From Echinicola rosea (GTDB lineage Bacteria; Bacteroidota; Bacteroidia; Cytophagales; Cyclobacteriaceae): a stretch of 64,000 nucleotides of DNA. The stretch lies in contig NZ_CP040106.1 of the NCBI RefSeq assembly GCF_005281475.1, positions 4,678,501 to 4,742,500 on the forward strand, written 5' to 3'. Below are positions 46,521 to 54,653 of this stretch, one piece after another. Each line of letters starts with the position of its first letter. Within the stretch, counting starts at the first letter, position 1. Under the pieces are notes generated by a model. It worked only from the letters and a program-made list of their open reading frames with translations, had not been told where the DNA came from and made no database searches. A program made the position numbers and the translations under genes.

Positions 46521-47231
46521 TTAACAATCCCCATCGACATCACATGCCGCCGCGTCACCATTTCCGCTAAGATACTGGACAGTAGGCTTATGCTCGGCAT
46601 ATTCCTTCCAAGAAGTTTCCAATGCTTGGGAAAAAGTCTCCTTGGGCTGTGCTCCCGACACCCCATACTTCTCATTCATCACGAAAAAGGGCACGCCCCT
46701 AACACCAAGCTGATGGGATTCGTAGATATCCTGGGTCACCAAAAGGTCCAAATCACGGGATTCAAGCGCTTCTTTTGCCTTATCGGCATCCAGCCCCACT
46801 TCCACAGCCAGTCTTGCCAACGTTTCCGGATCAGCTGTATTGGCTCCCTCCGTAAAATAAGCCTTAAACAGCCTTTCCTTCATCGCATCCCCTTTTCCTG
46901 CAGACTTGGCAAATTGTAAAAGACGATGCGCCATGCGTCCATTGGCCACGACCACTTTGTCAAAATCATAGTCAAGCCCTTCCTCTTTTGCCATTTCAGT
47001 CACTTGATCACCAGCTTCCCTGGCCTGCTCTACGGTCCACCCTTTGGTCTCTGCCAAATATTCGGCAATACTCTTATCAGGATCGGTTTTCATATCAGGA
47101 TTAAGCAAAAAACTCTTCCAAATCACTTCTACTTCATCCTTATGTGGAAATTCTGCGAGCGCCGCTTCCAATCTCCGCTTTCCGATATAACAAAACGGAC
47201 ACATGATATCCGACCAAACTTCTATTTTCAT
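46521..47231 (-). CDS. DsbA/FrnE-family thiol oxidoreductase
   Basis: The 236-residue protein has no signal peptide and begins MKIEVWSDIMCPFCYIGKRR, with the CxxC redox centre CPFC at 11-14 as in FrnE-type (2-hydroxychromene isomerase/DsbA superfamily) proteins. The helical insert ~50-160 contains HRLLQFAKSAGKGDAMKERL, and the cis-Pro loop is GVRGVPFFVMN. The C-terminus is Asp/Ala-rich with two extra cysteines (ACDVDGDC), which may add a second redox pair. FrnE homologues act in the cytoplasm against disulfide stress. Single gene with its own terminator. Confidence 0.9.
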   Translation of the reverse strand: MKIEVWSDIMCPFCYIGKRRLEAALAEFPHKDEVEVIWKSFLLNPDMKTDPDKSIAEYLAETKGWTVEQAREAGDQVTEMAKEEGLDYDFDKVVVANGRMAHRLLQFAKSAGKGDAMKERLFKAYFTEGANTADPETLARLAVEVGLDADKAKEALESRDLDLLVTQDIYESHQLGVRGVPFFVMNEKYGVSGAQPKETFSQALETSWKEYAEHKPTVQYLSGNGDAAACDVDGDC

Positions 47232-47406
47232 CTTGTTTTTAATTTTAATTCATAAATCAATTGTAGCACATTTGAGTTCCCAATTTTTGCTTTCTTTTTG
47301 GTAATCTTCTCTTCAAAACACCTTCATTAACCAATAACTTACTAACTTAAAGATGGTCAATCGATATCAAAAGAAATCAATAACATAAATTAAGCTAATA
47401 ACTAAA

Positions 47407-47562
47407 ATGAAAACCAAAGAATGCCCATCATGTGCCATGGAGGTAGATGCCAAAGCCAAAATCTGCCCGATCTGCCAATTTGAATTCCCTCAACGGAGCC
47501 CAATTATTCAATGGATTGCCATATTACTGGCCATTTTATTCGTTTTACTGTACGTTTTATGA
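47407..47562 (+). CDS. 51-residue zinc-ribbon membrane peptide
   Basis: MKTKECPSCAMEVDAKAKIC is followed by PICQFEFPQRSP and a single membrane helix (IIQWIAILLAILFVLLYVL) to the stop. The two pairs CPSC and CPIC form a treble-clef-like zinc ribbon as in double-zinc-ribbon or 'zinc-ribbon domain' membrane proteins. The helix ends at the C-terminus, so the ribbon is cytoplasmic. The length is below usual ORF-calling limits, but composition and motif order make it convincing. Function unknown. Nearby genes on both sides are minus strand. Confidence 0.75.
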   Translation: MKTKECPSCAMEVDAKAKICPICQFEFPQRSPIIQWIAILLAILFVLLYVL

Positions 47563-47742
47563 TTCGCTAGACGAGTCCATCAAAAAATCAAGCTACACTG
47601 GCTAATACTCCCAATATTTCTGAATTCACTGAAGCCCTACCAACGTTACGATATAAATTAAACCACCCATAAGTGCACACCTGCGAGCCCATGCTTCATA
47701 AAAAAGGGAACTCCCAAAAGTCCCCTTTCCATTCCAAACCGC

Positions 47743-48813
47743 CTATACCATCTCCAAATGCTGCTGAAGGGAATCCCTTACTGCATCACCCACTAAATGA
47801 TAAAACGGCACCGGATCATTATGGACCTGCACCGCTTCCAGTGCTTTGTAATAAGCCAGCCTAGATGTTTGGTCACCTTTCAGGTTAGCGATAGTATAGC
47901 CATTTCCCACCAGCACCAGATTCATAATCAAACGACTAGTACGTCCATTACCATCCACAAATGGATGAATGCTCACCAGTCGTTCATGCATCTCAGCAGC
48001 TAAGATCACTGGATGTAACACATTCTTTTGCTCCTGATAATGGACGAAATAATCTTCCATCATCTTATCCACCAGATAAGGCTGAGGAGGAACATGCTCA
48101 CTGCCTGAAATCCTCACAGGAACGTTACGGTATTTCCCCGCATTTTCCCTGTCAATACCTTTCAGAATAAGATAGTGAAGCTCCAATAAGGACCGGCTAT
48201 AGATATCGGCCTTTTCCCTGATCAACTCCTCCAAGTAATCTACCGCTTCAGCATGATTGATGGCCTCCAGATGCTCCCGCATGGATTTACCTCCAATCGT
48301 GATCCCCTCATTGACCACCAAATGGGTTTCCTGAAGGGTCAGGGTATTTCCTTCGATCCGGTTACTTTCGAAAGTATAGGCCACATTAAAGTACTCTTTC
48401 ATCTTTTGCAGCTGAGTAGATCCCAGTGGACGTCTTTGCTGCCACTGCTCTTTAAGCTGGTCGATTTCTTCCAGCTTTTCCTGTACACTGGCAGGGATTT
48501 TATCCATCACCAGTGCTTTTTCTCCTGCCAGATATTCCACTCGACTCTCTGCCAAAGTCAAAATTTCAGCTGCCCCAACTTCATACCTCACCAAGTCCAA
48601 CACTTTTTCTGCCAACCATTGTTTCTTAAGCTCAGCAAAAGAAAGTTCATAAGCTTCTGCCAAGGCCATTAAATTGGCAGCTGACGGCATTCGCTTGCCA
48701 CGCTCAAATTTACTGATAAGCCCGGCATCTACCCCGCTGTGCTTCACGGCATCTTTGAGCGTAAGACCTTTTACCTCTCTGGCATCTTGTAAGATTTGTG
48801 CTAGGCTTTTCAT
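47743..48813 (-). CDS. HTH-XRE / Fic-domain protein
   Basis: The 356-residue protein has an N-terminal XRE helix-turn-helix (~5-60: LAQILQDAREVKGLTLKDAV, LISKFERGKRMPSAANLMAL). The inhibitory motif TFESNRIEGN (S150...E154-G) precedes the Fic domain in cis, the class II arrangement that obstructs ATP gamma-phosphate binding. The Fic core is SIHPFVDGNGRTSRLIMNLV, with the catalytic His at ~283 (HPFxDGNGR intact). It should transfer AMP to a protein hydroxyl. The HTH suggests autoregulation. No separate toxin or antitoxin gene is adjacent. Confidence 0.93.
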   Translation of the reverse strand: MKSLAQILQDAREVKGLTLKDAVKHSGVDAGLISKFERGKRMPSAANLMALAEAYELSFAELKKQWLAEKVLDLVRYEVGAAEILTLAESRVEYLAGEKALVMDKIPASVQEKLEEIDQLKEQWQQRRPLGSTQLQKMKEYFNVAYTFESNRIEGNTLTLQETHLVVNEGITIGGKSMREHLEAINHAEAVDYLEELIREKADIYSRSLLELHYLILKGIDRENAGKYRNVPVRISGSEHVPPQPYLVDKMMEDYFVHYQEQKNVLHPVILAAEMHERLVSIHPFVDGNGRTSRLIMNLVLVGNGYTIANLKGDQTSRLAYYKALEAVQVHNDPVPFYHLVGDAVRDSLQQHLEMV

Positions 48814-48816
48814 TTT

Positions 48817-48848
48817 TTGACTATTTTTGTTTTGACAAATTTAGTCAA
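48817..48848 (-). promoter_or_regulatory. Operator/promoter of the Fic gene
   Basis: TTGACAAATTTAGTCAA (48832-48848) has 5-bp palindromic arms TTGAC/GTCAA, and a third half-site TTGACTA is at 48817-48823, directly before the ATG (48813). On the minus strand TAAATTTG (48843-48836) matches the -7 consensus TAnnTTTG exactly and lies inside the palindrome. A repressor bound here would block RNA polymerase; the gene's own HTH domain is the natural candidate. Confidence 0.6.
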
Positions 48849-49160
48849 TTTTTGCGGTTTTGGAAATGCTTTTTGAATATCACTCGTAAATTTCTTACGA
48901 ACTACTTTATGGAAGCTATGTTTTTTTCATTATTGTCATAAAAAAAGAACTCACATAGCCAATTGGCAATCAATGAAATAAAATTTTACAAATATAAAAA
49001 TCACATCAAATACCCTTCTCTGCTTATACCTAGAGACTACCTCCCAAAATAATCATCGGCTAAAAACCACTTCCATATGAATGAAAGACAACAATACCAG
49101 AAACCTCACAAACCAAATCATAACGACAAGGCTGATTATATAAAATTTATCAAAAAATAT
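48849..49160. other. AT-rich intergenic region, nothing recognised
   Basis: About 310 bp between the Fic operator and the arg promoter. Apart from general AT-richness I see no ORF, repeat or hairpin. Confidence 0.3.
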
Positions 49161-49192
49161 TTTGTATATTTAATTTTTAATTCGAACATTTG
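49161..49192 (+). promoter_or_regulatory. Promoter of the arginine operon
   Basis: TTTG at 49161-49164 and AACATTTG at 49185-49192 are 20 bp apart, near the Bacteroidota -33/-7 layout (first base of TAnnTTTG differs). Initiation near 49198 would give a ~310-nt leader with a small ORF starting about 10 nt from the 5' end. Confidence 0.45.
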
Positions 49193-49207
49193 TACCGCAT
49201 TAGAAAA

Positions 49208-49327
49208 ATGAGCAACCTAATCAACATAGCAGCCTTTAACAGTAAAATGGACGTTCTTTCCATTAACAGCATTGCTATGCCTATTTTTTCGCCCAGGAAA
49301 AGCTTCAGGAACCTTTTTAGGGCATAG
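49208..49327 (+). CDS. Possible arginine leader peptide (39 residues)
   Basis: ATG at 49208 to TAG at 49325-49327 encodes 39 residues ending FSPRKSFRNLFRA. Three of the last ten codons are AGG Arg codons, and the ORF lies ~180 nt ahead of the first arg-operon gene, close behind a plausible promoter. This is the layout of an attenuation leader. No Rho-independent terminator with a U-run follows, so transcriptional attenuation of the classical kind is not demonstrated. A chance ORF is possible. Confidence 0.45.
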   Translation: MSNLINIAAFNSKMDVLSINSIAMPIFSPRKSFRNLFRA

Positions 49328-49344
49328 TCCCTGCGATATTATTT

Positions 49345-49363
49345 GACATCCTACGTGGATGTC
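49345..49363 (+). promoter_or_regulatory. Leader hairpin before the arginine operon
   Basis: GACATCC and GGATGTC pair perfectly around TACGT, 18 nt after the leader ORF stop. A second possible stem further down pairs TGACG (from 49419) with CGTCA (near 49445). No U-tract follows either. Together with the leader ORF they may form a regulatory RNA. Confidence 0.4.
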
Positions 49364-49507
49364 TATCTTCAAAATTACCATCAAATTTATTTCTTAGAAC
49401 ATTTAGGAGTCAGTTGTTGACGATTCTGATAGGCCAGACTACCGTCAGGCAAGTTATTGGAATTAGGGGATTTGCGTCAATCAGGACTCTGTCGATAAAT
49501 ACCAAAC

Positions 49508-50182
49508 ATGACAAAAAGTCAATTTATCATACACACTGCGGGCGTTCAGCATTGCCAATATGCAGAAACCATCGTGGACGAAATGGCCCTTTCTGCCAAA
49601 GCAAGGGGTACTGGTATTGCCAAGCGATCCCCCGATTATATCATCCAAAAGATGATGGAAGGAAAAGCCGTGATTGCACTTTCCAAAGAAGGGGAATGGG
49701 CAGGATTCTGCTACATCGAAGCTTGGGGTCATGGCAAATTTGTAGCCAACTCTGGCCTTATCGTATCTCCAAATTTCCGTAAATCCGGCTTGGCCAGGGA
49801 AATCAAAAAAGCGGTATTCAAACTCAGCCGCACCAAATTCCCCAATGCCAAAATCTTTGGGCTGACCACTGGGGCTGCTGTCATGAAAATCAACTCAGAA
49901 CTTGGCTATGTTCCGGTAAGCTACTCTGACCTTACAGATGACGAGGAATTCTGGAAGGGCTGCCAAAGCTGTGTCAACTATGAAATCTTGAAAAGCAAGA
50001 ACCGTCAAAACTGCCTCTGTACCGCGATGCTTTACGTCCCTAAAGACCAAAAGAAAAAAGACGTGGCCATGAAAAAGGATTTTGGCAAAAACCTCAGCCT
50101 CTTTGAACGATTGGTGCGCATGAAGCGAGCGGTCTTCACGGGAATAAAAAAAAAGACAATAAAGACCTTTGAATTAATATAA
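49508..50182 (+). CDS. GNAT acetyltransferase, probable N-acetylglutamate synthase of the arg operon
   Basis: The 224-residue GNAT protein has the acetyl-CoA region IVSPNFRKSGLAREIKKAVF (V..R..G.A/ motif A) and a following KIFGLTTGAAVMKINSELGY. The C-terminal part has a Cys-containing stretch (CQSCVNYEILKSKNRQNCLC). It is the first gene of the arginine operon, 7 bp ahead of argG. Bacteroidota lack a classical argA; this position suggests it N-acylates glutamate, the first step. That is inference from context. Confidence 0.82.
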   Translation: MTKSQFIIHTAGVQHCQYAETIVDEMALSAKARGTGIAKRSPDYIIQKMMEGKAVIALSKEGEWAGFCYIEAWGHGKFVANSGLIVSPNFRKSGLAREIKKAVFKLSRTKFPNAKIFGLTTGAAVMKINSELGYVPVSYSDLTDDEEFWKGCQSCVNYEILKSKNRQNCLCTAMLYVPKDQKKKDVAMKKDFGKNLSLFERLVRMKRAVFTGIKKKTIKTFELI

Positions 50183-50189
50183 ACTACAC

Positions 50190-51389
50190 ATGAAAAAAGT
50201 TGTTTTAGCATACAGCGGTGGTTTGGACACTACTTTTTGCGCCATTCACCTATCCCAAGAAAAAGGCTATGAAGTACATGCCGTTTTGGTCAATACCGGT
50301 GGATTTATTAAAGAAGAGCTAAAAACCACCGAAGATAGGGCAGGTAAATTGGGCATTGCCTCTTTTGAGGTATTGGACGTCACCCAAACATACTATAACG
50401 AAGTGATCAAGTACCTGATCTTCGGCAATGTGCTAAAAAACCAGACTTATCCGCTTTCGGTAAGTGCCGAAAGAATCCTCCAAGCAAAGGCATTGGCCGA
50501 ATATGCCAAAAAAATTGGCGCTAAGTCAATAGCCCATGGTAGTACCGGCGCAGGAAACGACCAAGTCCGTTTTGACATGATCTTCCAGACGATCCTGCCA
50601 GAAGCAGAAATCATCACTCCTATCCGTGACCTCAAGCTCAGCCGTGAAGCGGAGATCGAGTACCTGAAAAAACACGGAGTGGAAATGAATTTCGAAAAGG
50701 CAAAGTACTCCATCAACAAAGGCATCTGGGGTACCTCTGTAGGGGGCAAGGAAACGCTTACTTCTGGAGACACACTCCCTGAAGAGGCTTACCCTACCCA
50801 ACTGACCAAGAAAGAGCCGACCAACATCACCCTTCAGTTTAAGGCAGGAGAATTGGCAGGCGTAAATGGAGAGAAATTCGACAATCCAGTTGATGCTATT
50901 CTAAAAGTACAGGAACTGGCAGACCCCTATGCCATTGGTCGTGATATTCACGTGGGAGACACCATTATCGGCATCAAAGGCCGTGTGGGATTCGAAGCTG
51001 CTGCCCCTTTGATCATCATCAAAGCACACCAGTTGCTGGAAAAGCACACCCTCACCAAATGGCAAACCTTCTGGAAAAATCAGCTGTCCGAGTTTTACGG
51101 AAACCACCTTCATGAAGGACATTACCTGGACCCCGTCATGAGAAACCTGGAAGCCTTCTTGGCCGACACACAGCAATTCGTCTCAGGCGAAGTAAAAGTC
51201 GCATTGAAACCATACCAATTCCAATTGATCGGGATCGATTCTCCTCACGACTTGATGTCTGCTAAATTTGGCAGCTATGGAGAAATGAACAAAGGCTACA
51301 CTGCCGAGGATGTCAAAGGCTTCACCAAAATCCTGGGTAACCAAACCGCCATTTTTCACAAAGTGAACCAAACCTTAGACAATGACTAA
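50190..51389 (+). CDS. argG: Argininosuccinate synthase
   Basis: The 399-residue protein has the ATP pyrophosphatase P-loop VLAYSGGLDTTFC near the N-terminus. SIAHGSTGAGNDQVRFD and INKGIWGTSVGGKE are the citrulline- and aspartate-binding regions. It joins citrulline and aspartate with ATP to give argininosuccinate. Its stop overlaps the argC start by 8 bp. Length is normal for this family. Confidence 0.96.
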   Translation: MKKVVLAYSGGLDTTFCAIHLSQEKGYEVHAVLVNTGGFIKEELKTTEDRAGKLGIASFEVLDVTQTYYNEVIKYLIFGNVLKNQTYPLSVSAERILQAKALAEYAKKIGAKSIAHGSTGAGNDQVRFDMIFQTILPEAEIITPIRDLKLSREAEIEYLKKHGVEMNFEKAKYSINKGIWGTSVGGKETLTSGDTLPEEAYPTQLTKKEPTNITLQFKAGELAGVNGEKFDNPVDAILKVQELADPYAIGRDIHVGDTIIGIKGRVGFEAAAPLIIIKAHQLLEKHTLTKWQTFWKNQLSEFYGNHLHEGHYLDPVMRNLEAFLADTQQFVSGEVKVALKPYQFQLIGIDSPHDLMSAKFGSYGEMNKGYTAEDVKGFTKILGNQTAIFHKVNQTLDND

Positions 51390-52350
51390 AATCAAAACGG
51401 CCATCATTGGCGCTGCTGGATACACTGGTGGTGAATTACTGAGAATCTTGGTACATCACCCCAACTGTGAGCTTGTATATATCCATAGTAACAGCCAGAA
51501 AGGCAAAAAAATAGATGAAGTACATCCAGACCTTATCGGTGATTCAGACTTGGTCTTTACCGAAGAAGTGCGTACAGAAGGATTGGATGCAGTTTTCCTC
51601 GGATTGCCACATGGACAAGCCAAATCCTTTCTAGAAGAAAACAAATTCGATGATAACACGGTTATTATCGATCTGAGTACCGATTTTCGTAACGAGTCCA
51701 ATGGCTTCCTTTACGGTCTCCCAGAAGTAAATGCTTCCAAAACCAACGGTGCCAAACGCATCGCCAACCCAGGATGCTTTGCTACTGGGATCCAATTAGC
51801 ATTGGCACCGGCGATCGCAGCGGGACTGGCATCAAATGATATTCACATCACTGGTATAACCGGAAGTACAGGAGCTGGCAAAAAACTAAGCGAGACCACT
51901 CATTTCAGTCAGCGAAACCAAAATGTATCGGTATATAAGCTCTTCACACACCAACATCTCAAAGAAATCAACCAAACGTTTGGGCAGTTAAAAGCCGGGT
52001 TTGATCAAAACCTGCTGTTTGTCCCGTACAGGGGAAATTTCTCCAGAGGAATCTGGGTGACGGCCTATTTCCCTTTTGAAGGTGCGCTGGAAGAAGCCTA
52101 TAAAATCTACCATGACTTCTATCAAAATGCAGCCTTTACGCATGTTTCGGAAAAAGACATTGACCTAAAACAAGTAGTCAGCACCAATAAGTGCATTGTC
52201 CACCTGAAAAAAGAAGGTGGACAACTGGTAATTTACTCGGCCATTGACAATCTCCTAAAAGGGGCAGCTGGTCAGGCGGTTCAAAATTATAACCTCTCCT
52301 TCGGATTAGATGAGAAAGAAGGACTAAGGCTTAAAAGCGTCGCTTTTTGA
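51382..52350 (+). CDS. argC: N-acetyl-gamma-glutamyl-phosphate reductase
   Basis: The 322-residue protein starts KTAIIGAAGYTGGELLRILV (NADP Rossmann). The catalytic cysteine is in IANPGCFATGIQLAL, the family's NPGC signature, and GSTGAGKKLSETTHF follows. It reduces N-acyl-glutamyl phosphate to the semialdehyde. It overlaps argG by 8 bp, implying translational coupling. A 99-bp gap with GCAACGGC...GCCCGTTG, a weak hairpin, precedes argD. Confidence 0.95.
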   Translation: MTKIKTAIIGAAGYTGGELLRILVHHPNCELVYIHSNSQKGKKIDEVHPDLIGDSDLVFTEEVRTEGLDAVFLGLPHGQAKSFLEENKFDDNTVIIDLSTDFRNESNGFLYGLPEVNASKTNGAKRIANPGCFATGIQLALAPAIAAGLASNDIHITGITGSTGAGKKLSETTHFSQRNQNVSVYKLFTHQHLKEINQTFGQLKAGFDQNLLFVPYRGNFSRGIWVTAYFPFEGALEEAYKIYHDFYQNAAFTHVSEKDIDLKQVVSTNKCIVHLKKEGGQLVIYSAIDNLLKGAAGQAVQNYNLSFGLDEKEGLRLKSVAF

Positions 52351-52449
52351 TGCAATCTCCGATGCACGCAACGGCAACCAGCAGCCCGTTGGGCAAATGG
52401 TGATCATTCACCGATAACAGAGCAACTAAAGAACATTACAACCTAAGCC

Positions 52450-53592
52450 ATGAAACCATTTGACGTTTACCCTCTGATCAATGTCACGCCTGTAAAAGCA
52501 GCAGGAAGCAAAATATGGGACGACCAAGACACTGAATATTTAGACCTATACGGCGGCCACGCCGTAATCAGCATCGGCCACAGCCACCCACACTATACGA
52601 AAAGAATCAAAGACCAGTTGGACAATATCGCCTTTTACTCCAACTCCGTTCAGATTCCGATCCAAAAAGAACTGGCAACCAAACTTGGGGATGTTTCCGG
52701 CTATCCCGATTACGATCTATTCCTTTGTAATTCGGGTGCAGAAGCCAACGAAAACGCCCTGAAGCTAGCCTCTTTTGAAACGGGCAAAAAAGGATTCATT
52801 GCTTTTACCAAAGGCTTTCATGGCAGGACCTCTGGAGCGGTAGCCCTCACCGATAACCCCAAAATCCTAGCACCATTCAATACCCATGAAAGCGTGCACA
52901 TATTGCCTTTCAATGACTTGGAAGCAGTAGAAAAGCAATTGGCAGAAGGATCCATCGCCGGGGTGATCGTGGAAGGCATCCAAGGAGTTGGGGGGATCCA
53001 AGTTCCTGACCCTGCTTTCTTATTAGGCCTTTCGGAATTGACCAAGAAATATGGCGCAAAACTGATCCTAGACGAGGTACAGTCGGGATATGCCCGCACC
53101 GGAAAGTTCTTTGCCCACCAGTGGGTAGAAGGCCTTAAGCCCGACCTGATCACTGTGGCCAAAGGCATGGGCAATGGCTTCCCGATCGGCGGAGTCCTCA
53201 TCAGCCCCGAATTCCAGGCTTCACATGGCCTGCTGGGCACCACCTTTGGCGGAAACCATTTGGCATGTGCAGCAGCATTGGCGGTGCTGGAAGTCATCGA
53301 AGAAGAAAACTTGATCGCCGCAGCAGCAGAAAGCGGAAAAGCCATTATCGCGGCTCTCGAAAAAGTAGAAGGCGTAACAGAAGTAAGAGGAAAAGGCCTG
53401 ATGATCGGCTTTGACCTGGCAACAGAAGCTGCTCCCGTACGCTCGGCACTGATCCATGAACATAAAATCTTCACAGGAAGCTCCGGAGGCAAACACACCA
53501 TCCGATTGCTCCCTCCGCTTAATATTGAACCAAAAGCCTTAACTTTATTCGTGGAGAAACTAGAAGAAGTACTGAAGGTCAAACAAGCTTAA
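52450..53592 (+). CDS. argD: Acetylornithine (acylornithine) aminotransferase
   Basis: The 380-residue class III PLP aminotransferase has FLCNSGAEANENALKLA (phosphate cup), LILDEVQSGYARTGKFFA (cofactor Asp) and LITVAKGMGNGFPIGG with the PLP lysine. GTTFGGNHLACAAALAVL is typical of ArgD. It transfers the amino group of glutamate to N-acylglutamate semialdehyde. Position and length fit. Confidence 0.95.
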   Translation: MKPFDVYPLINVTPVKAAGSKIWDDQDTEYLDLYGGHAVISIGHSHPHYTKRIKDQLDNIAFYSNSVQIPIQKELATKLGDVSGYPDYDLFLCNSGAEANENALKLASFETGKKGFIAFTKGFHGRTSGAVALTDNPKILAPFNTHESVHILPFNDLEAVEKQLAEGSIAGVIVEGIQGVGGIQVPDPAFLLGLSELTKKYGAKLILDEVQSGYARTGKFFAHQWVEGLKPDLITVAKGMGNGFPIGGVLISPEFQASHGLLGTTFGGNHLACAAALAVLEVIEEENLIAAAAESGKAIIAALEKVEGVTEVRGKGLMIGFDLATEAAPVRSALIHEHKIFTGSSGGKHTIRLLPPLNIEPKALTLFVEKLEEVLKVKQA

Positions 53593-53679
53593 TTCGTCGC
53601 GTTTGCTTTCCAGTTTTTTTCAACGCCAAAGTACTCATTTTCTTATCTTTGTATAGGAGTTAAAAAATAAATAAAAACC

Positions 53680-54621
53680 ATGAAGTATTACACCCAATTT
53701 GAAAACAAATCCCTTGCCGACCAGCTTATTCAAAAAGCTTTGGAATATAAAAAAGCGCCACTTTCTGATAACAACCTGGGCAGGGGAAAACGAATTGGAC
53801 TATTATTTCTAAATCCCAGCCTGCGGACACGCGTCAGCACTCAAATCGCGGCATCTAACTTAGGCATGGAGTCCATCGTCCTGAACATGGACAAGGAGAG
53901 CTGGGCCTTGGAAATGGAAGATGGGGTTATCATGAACCAAGGCAAAGCGGAACATATCAGAGATGCCGCAGGTGTATTGGGAAGCTACTTTGACATCTTG
54001 GCATTGCGAGCATTCCCTTCGCTTACCAATAAAGACGAAGACAGTGAGGACTTCATTCTCCATCAATTTGCAAAGCACAGTGGTTTGCCCCTGATCAGCT
54101 TGGAAAGTGCCATCCGCCATCCATTACAGAGTTTGGCAGACATGGTCACCATCCAAGAGCTCAAGCAAAAAGAAAAACCAAAAGTAGTCCTCACTTGGGC
54201 GCCACACATCAAGGCCATCCCCCATGCAGTGGCCAATTCCTTTGCGGAGTGGTCCATCGGATGCGGGCACGATGTGACCATCACCCATCCTGAAGGCTAC
54301 GAACTGGACGAAAGATTTACCAATGGCGCCACCATCGAGCATGATCAGGACAAAGCCTTGGCAGACGCCGATTTTGTCTATGTCAAAAACTGGAGCGCAT
54401 TTAACGATTACGGCAAAATCCTTTGCACCGACGAATCATGGATGCTCAATGAACAAAAACTTGCGCAAGCACCAAACGCCAAAGTAATGCACTGCTTACC
54501 TGTAAGGAGAAATGTAGAACTTTCGGATGAAATCCTTGATGGACAAAGAAGCCTTGTCCAGCACCAAGCCAAAAACAGGATTTTCGCTGCACAAGCGGCC
54601 ATTAGCGAGCTCTTGAAATAA
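53680..54621 (+). CDS. argF': N-acylornithine carbamoyltransferase (acetyl- or succinyl-ornithine type)
   Basis: The 313-residue transcarbamylase has FLNPSLRTRVSTQIAAS (carbamoyl-phosphate loop), RHPLQSLADMVTIQELK and VMHCLPVRRNVELSDEIL, plus KVVLTWAPH typical of the acylornithine type rather than ornithine carbamoyltransferase. Residues around 85-95 read ALEMEDGVIMNQGKAEHI; the position that is Pro in the succinylornithine enzyme of Bacteroides and Glu in the acetylornithine enzyme of Xanthomonas (from memory) is Ala here. It carbamoylates an N-acylornithine to N-acylcitrulline. The acyl group therefore remains open. Confidence 0.93.
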   Translation: MKYYTQFENKSLADQLIQKALEYKKAPLSDNNLGRGKRIGLLFLNPSLRTRVSTQIAASNLGMESIVLNMDKESWALEMEDGVIMNQGKAEHIRDAAGVLGSYFDILALRAFPSLTNKDEDSEDFILHQFAKHSGLPLISLESAIRHPLQSLADMVTIQELKQKEKPKVVLTWAPHIKAIPHAVANSFAEWSIGCGHDVTITHPEGYELDERFTNGATIEHDQDKALADADFVYVKNWSAFNDYGKILCTDESWMLNEQKLAQAPNAKVMHCLPVRRNVELSDEILDGQRSLVQHQAKNRIFAAQAAISELLK

Positions 54622-54653
54622 CCCCACGACCATAACAACCTATTTAACCAAAT

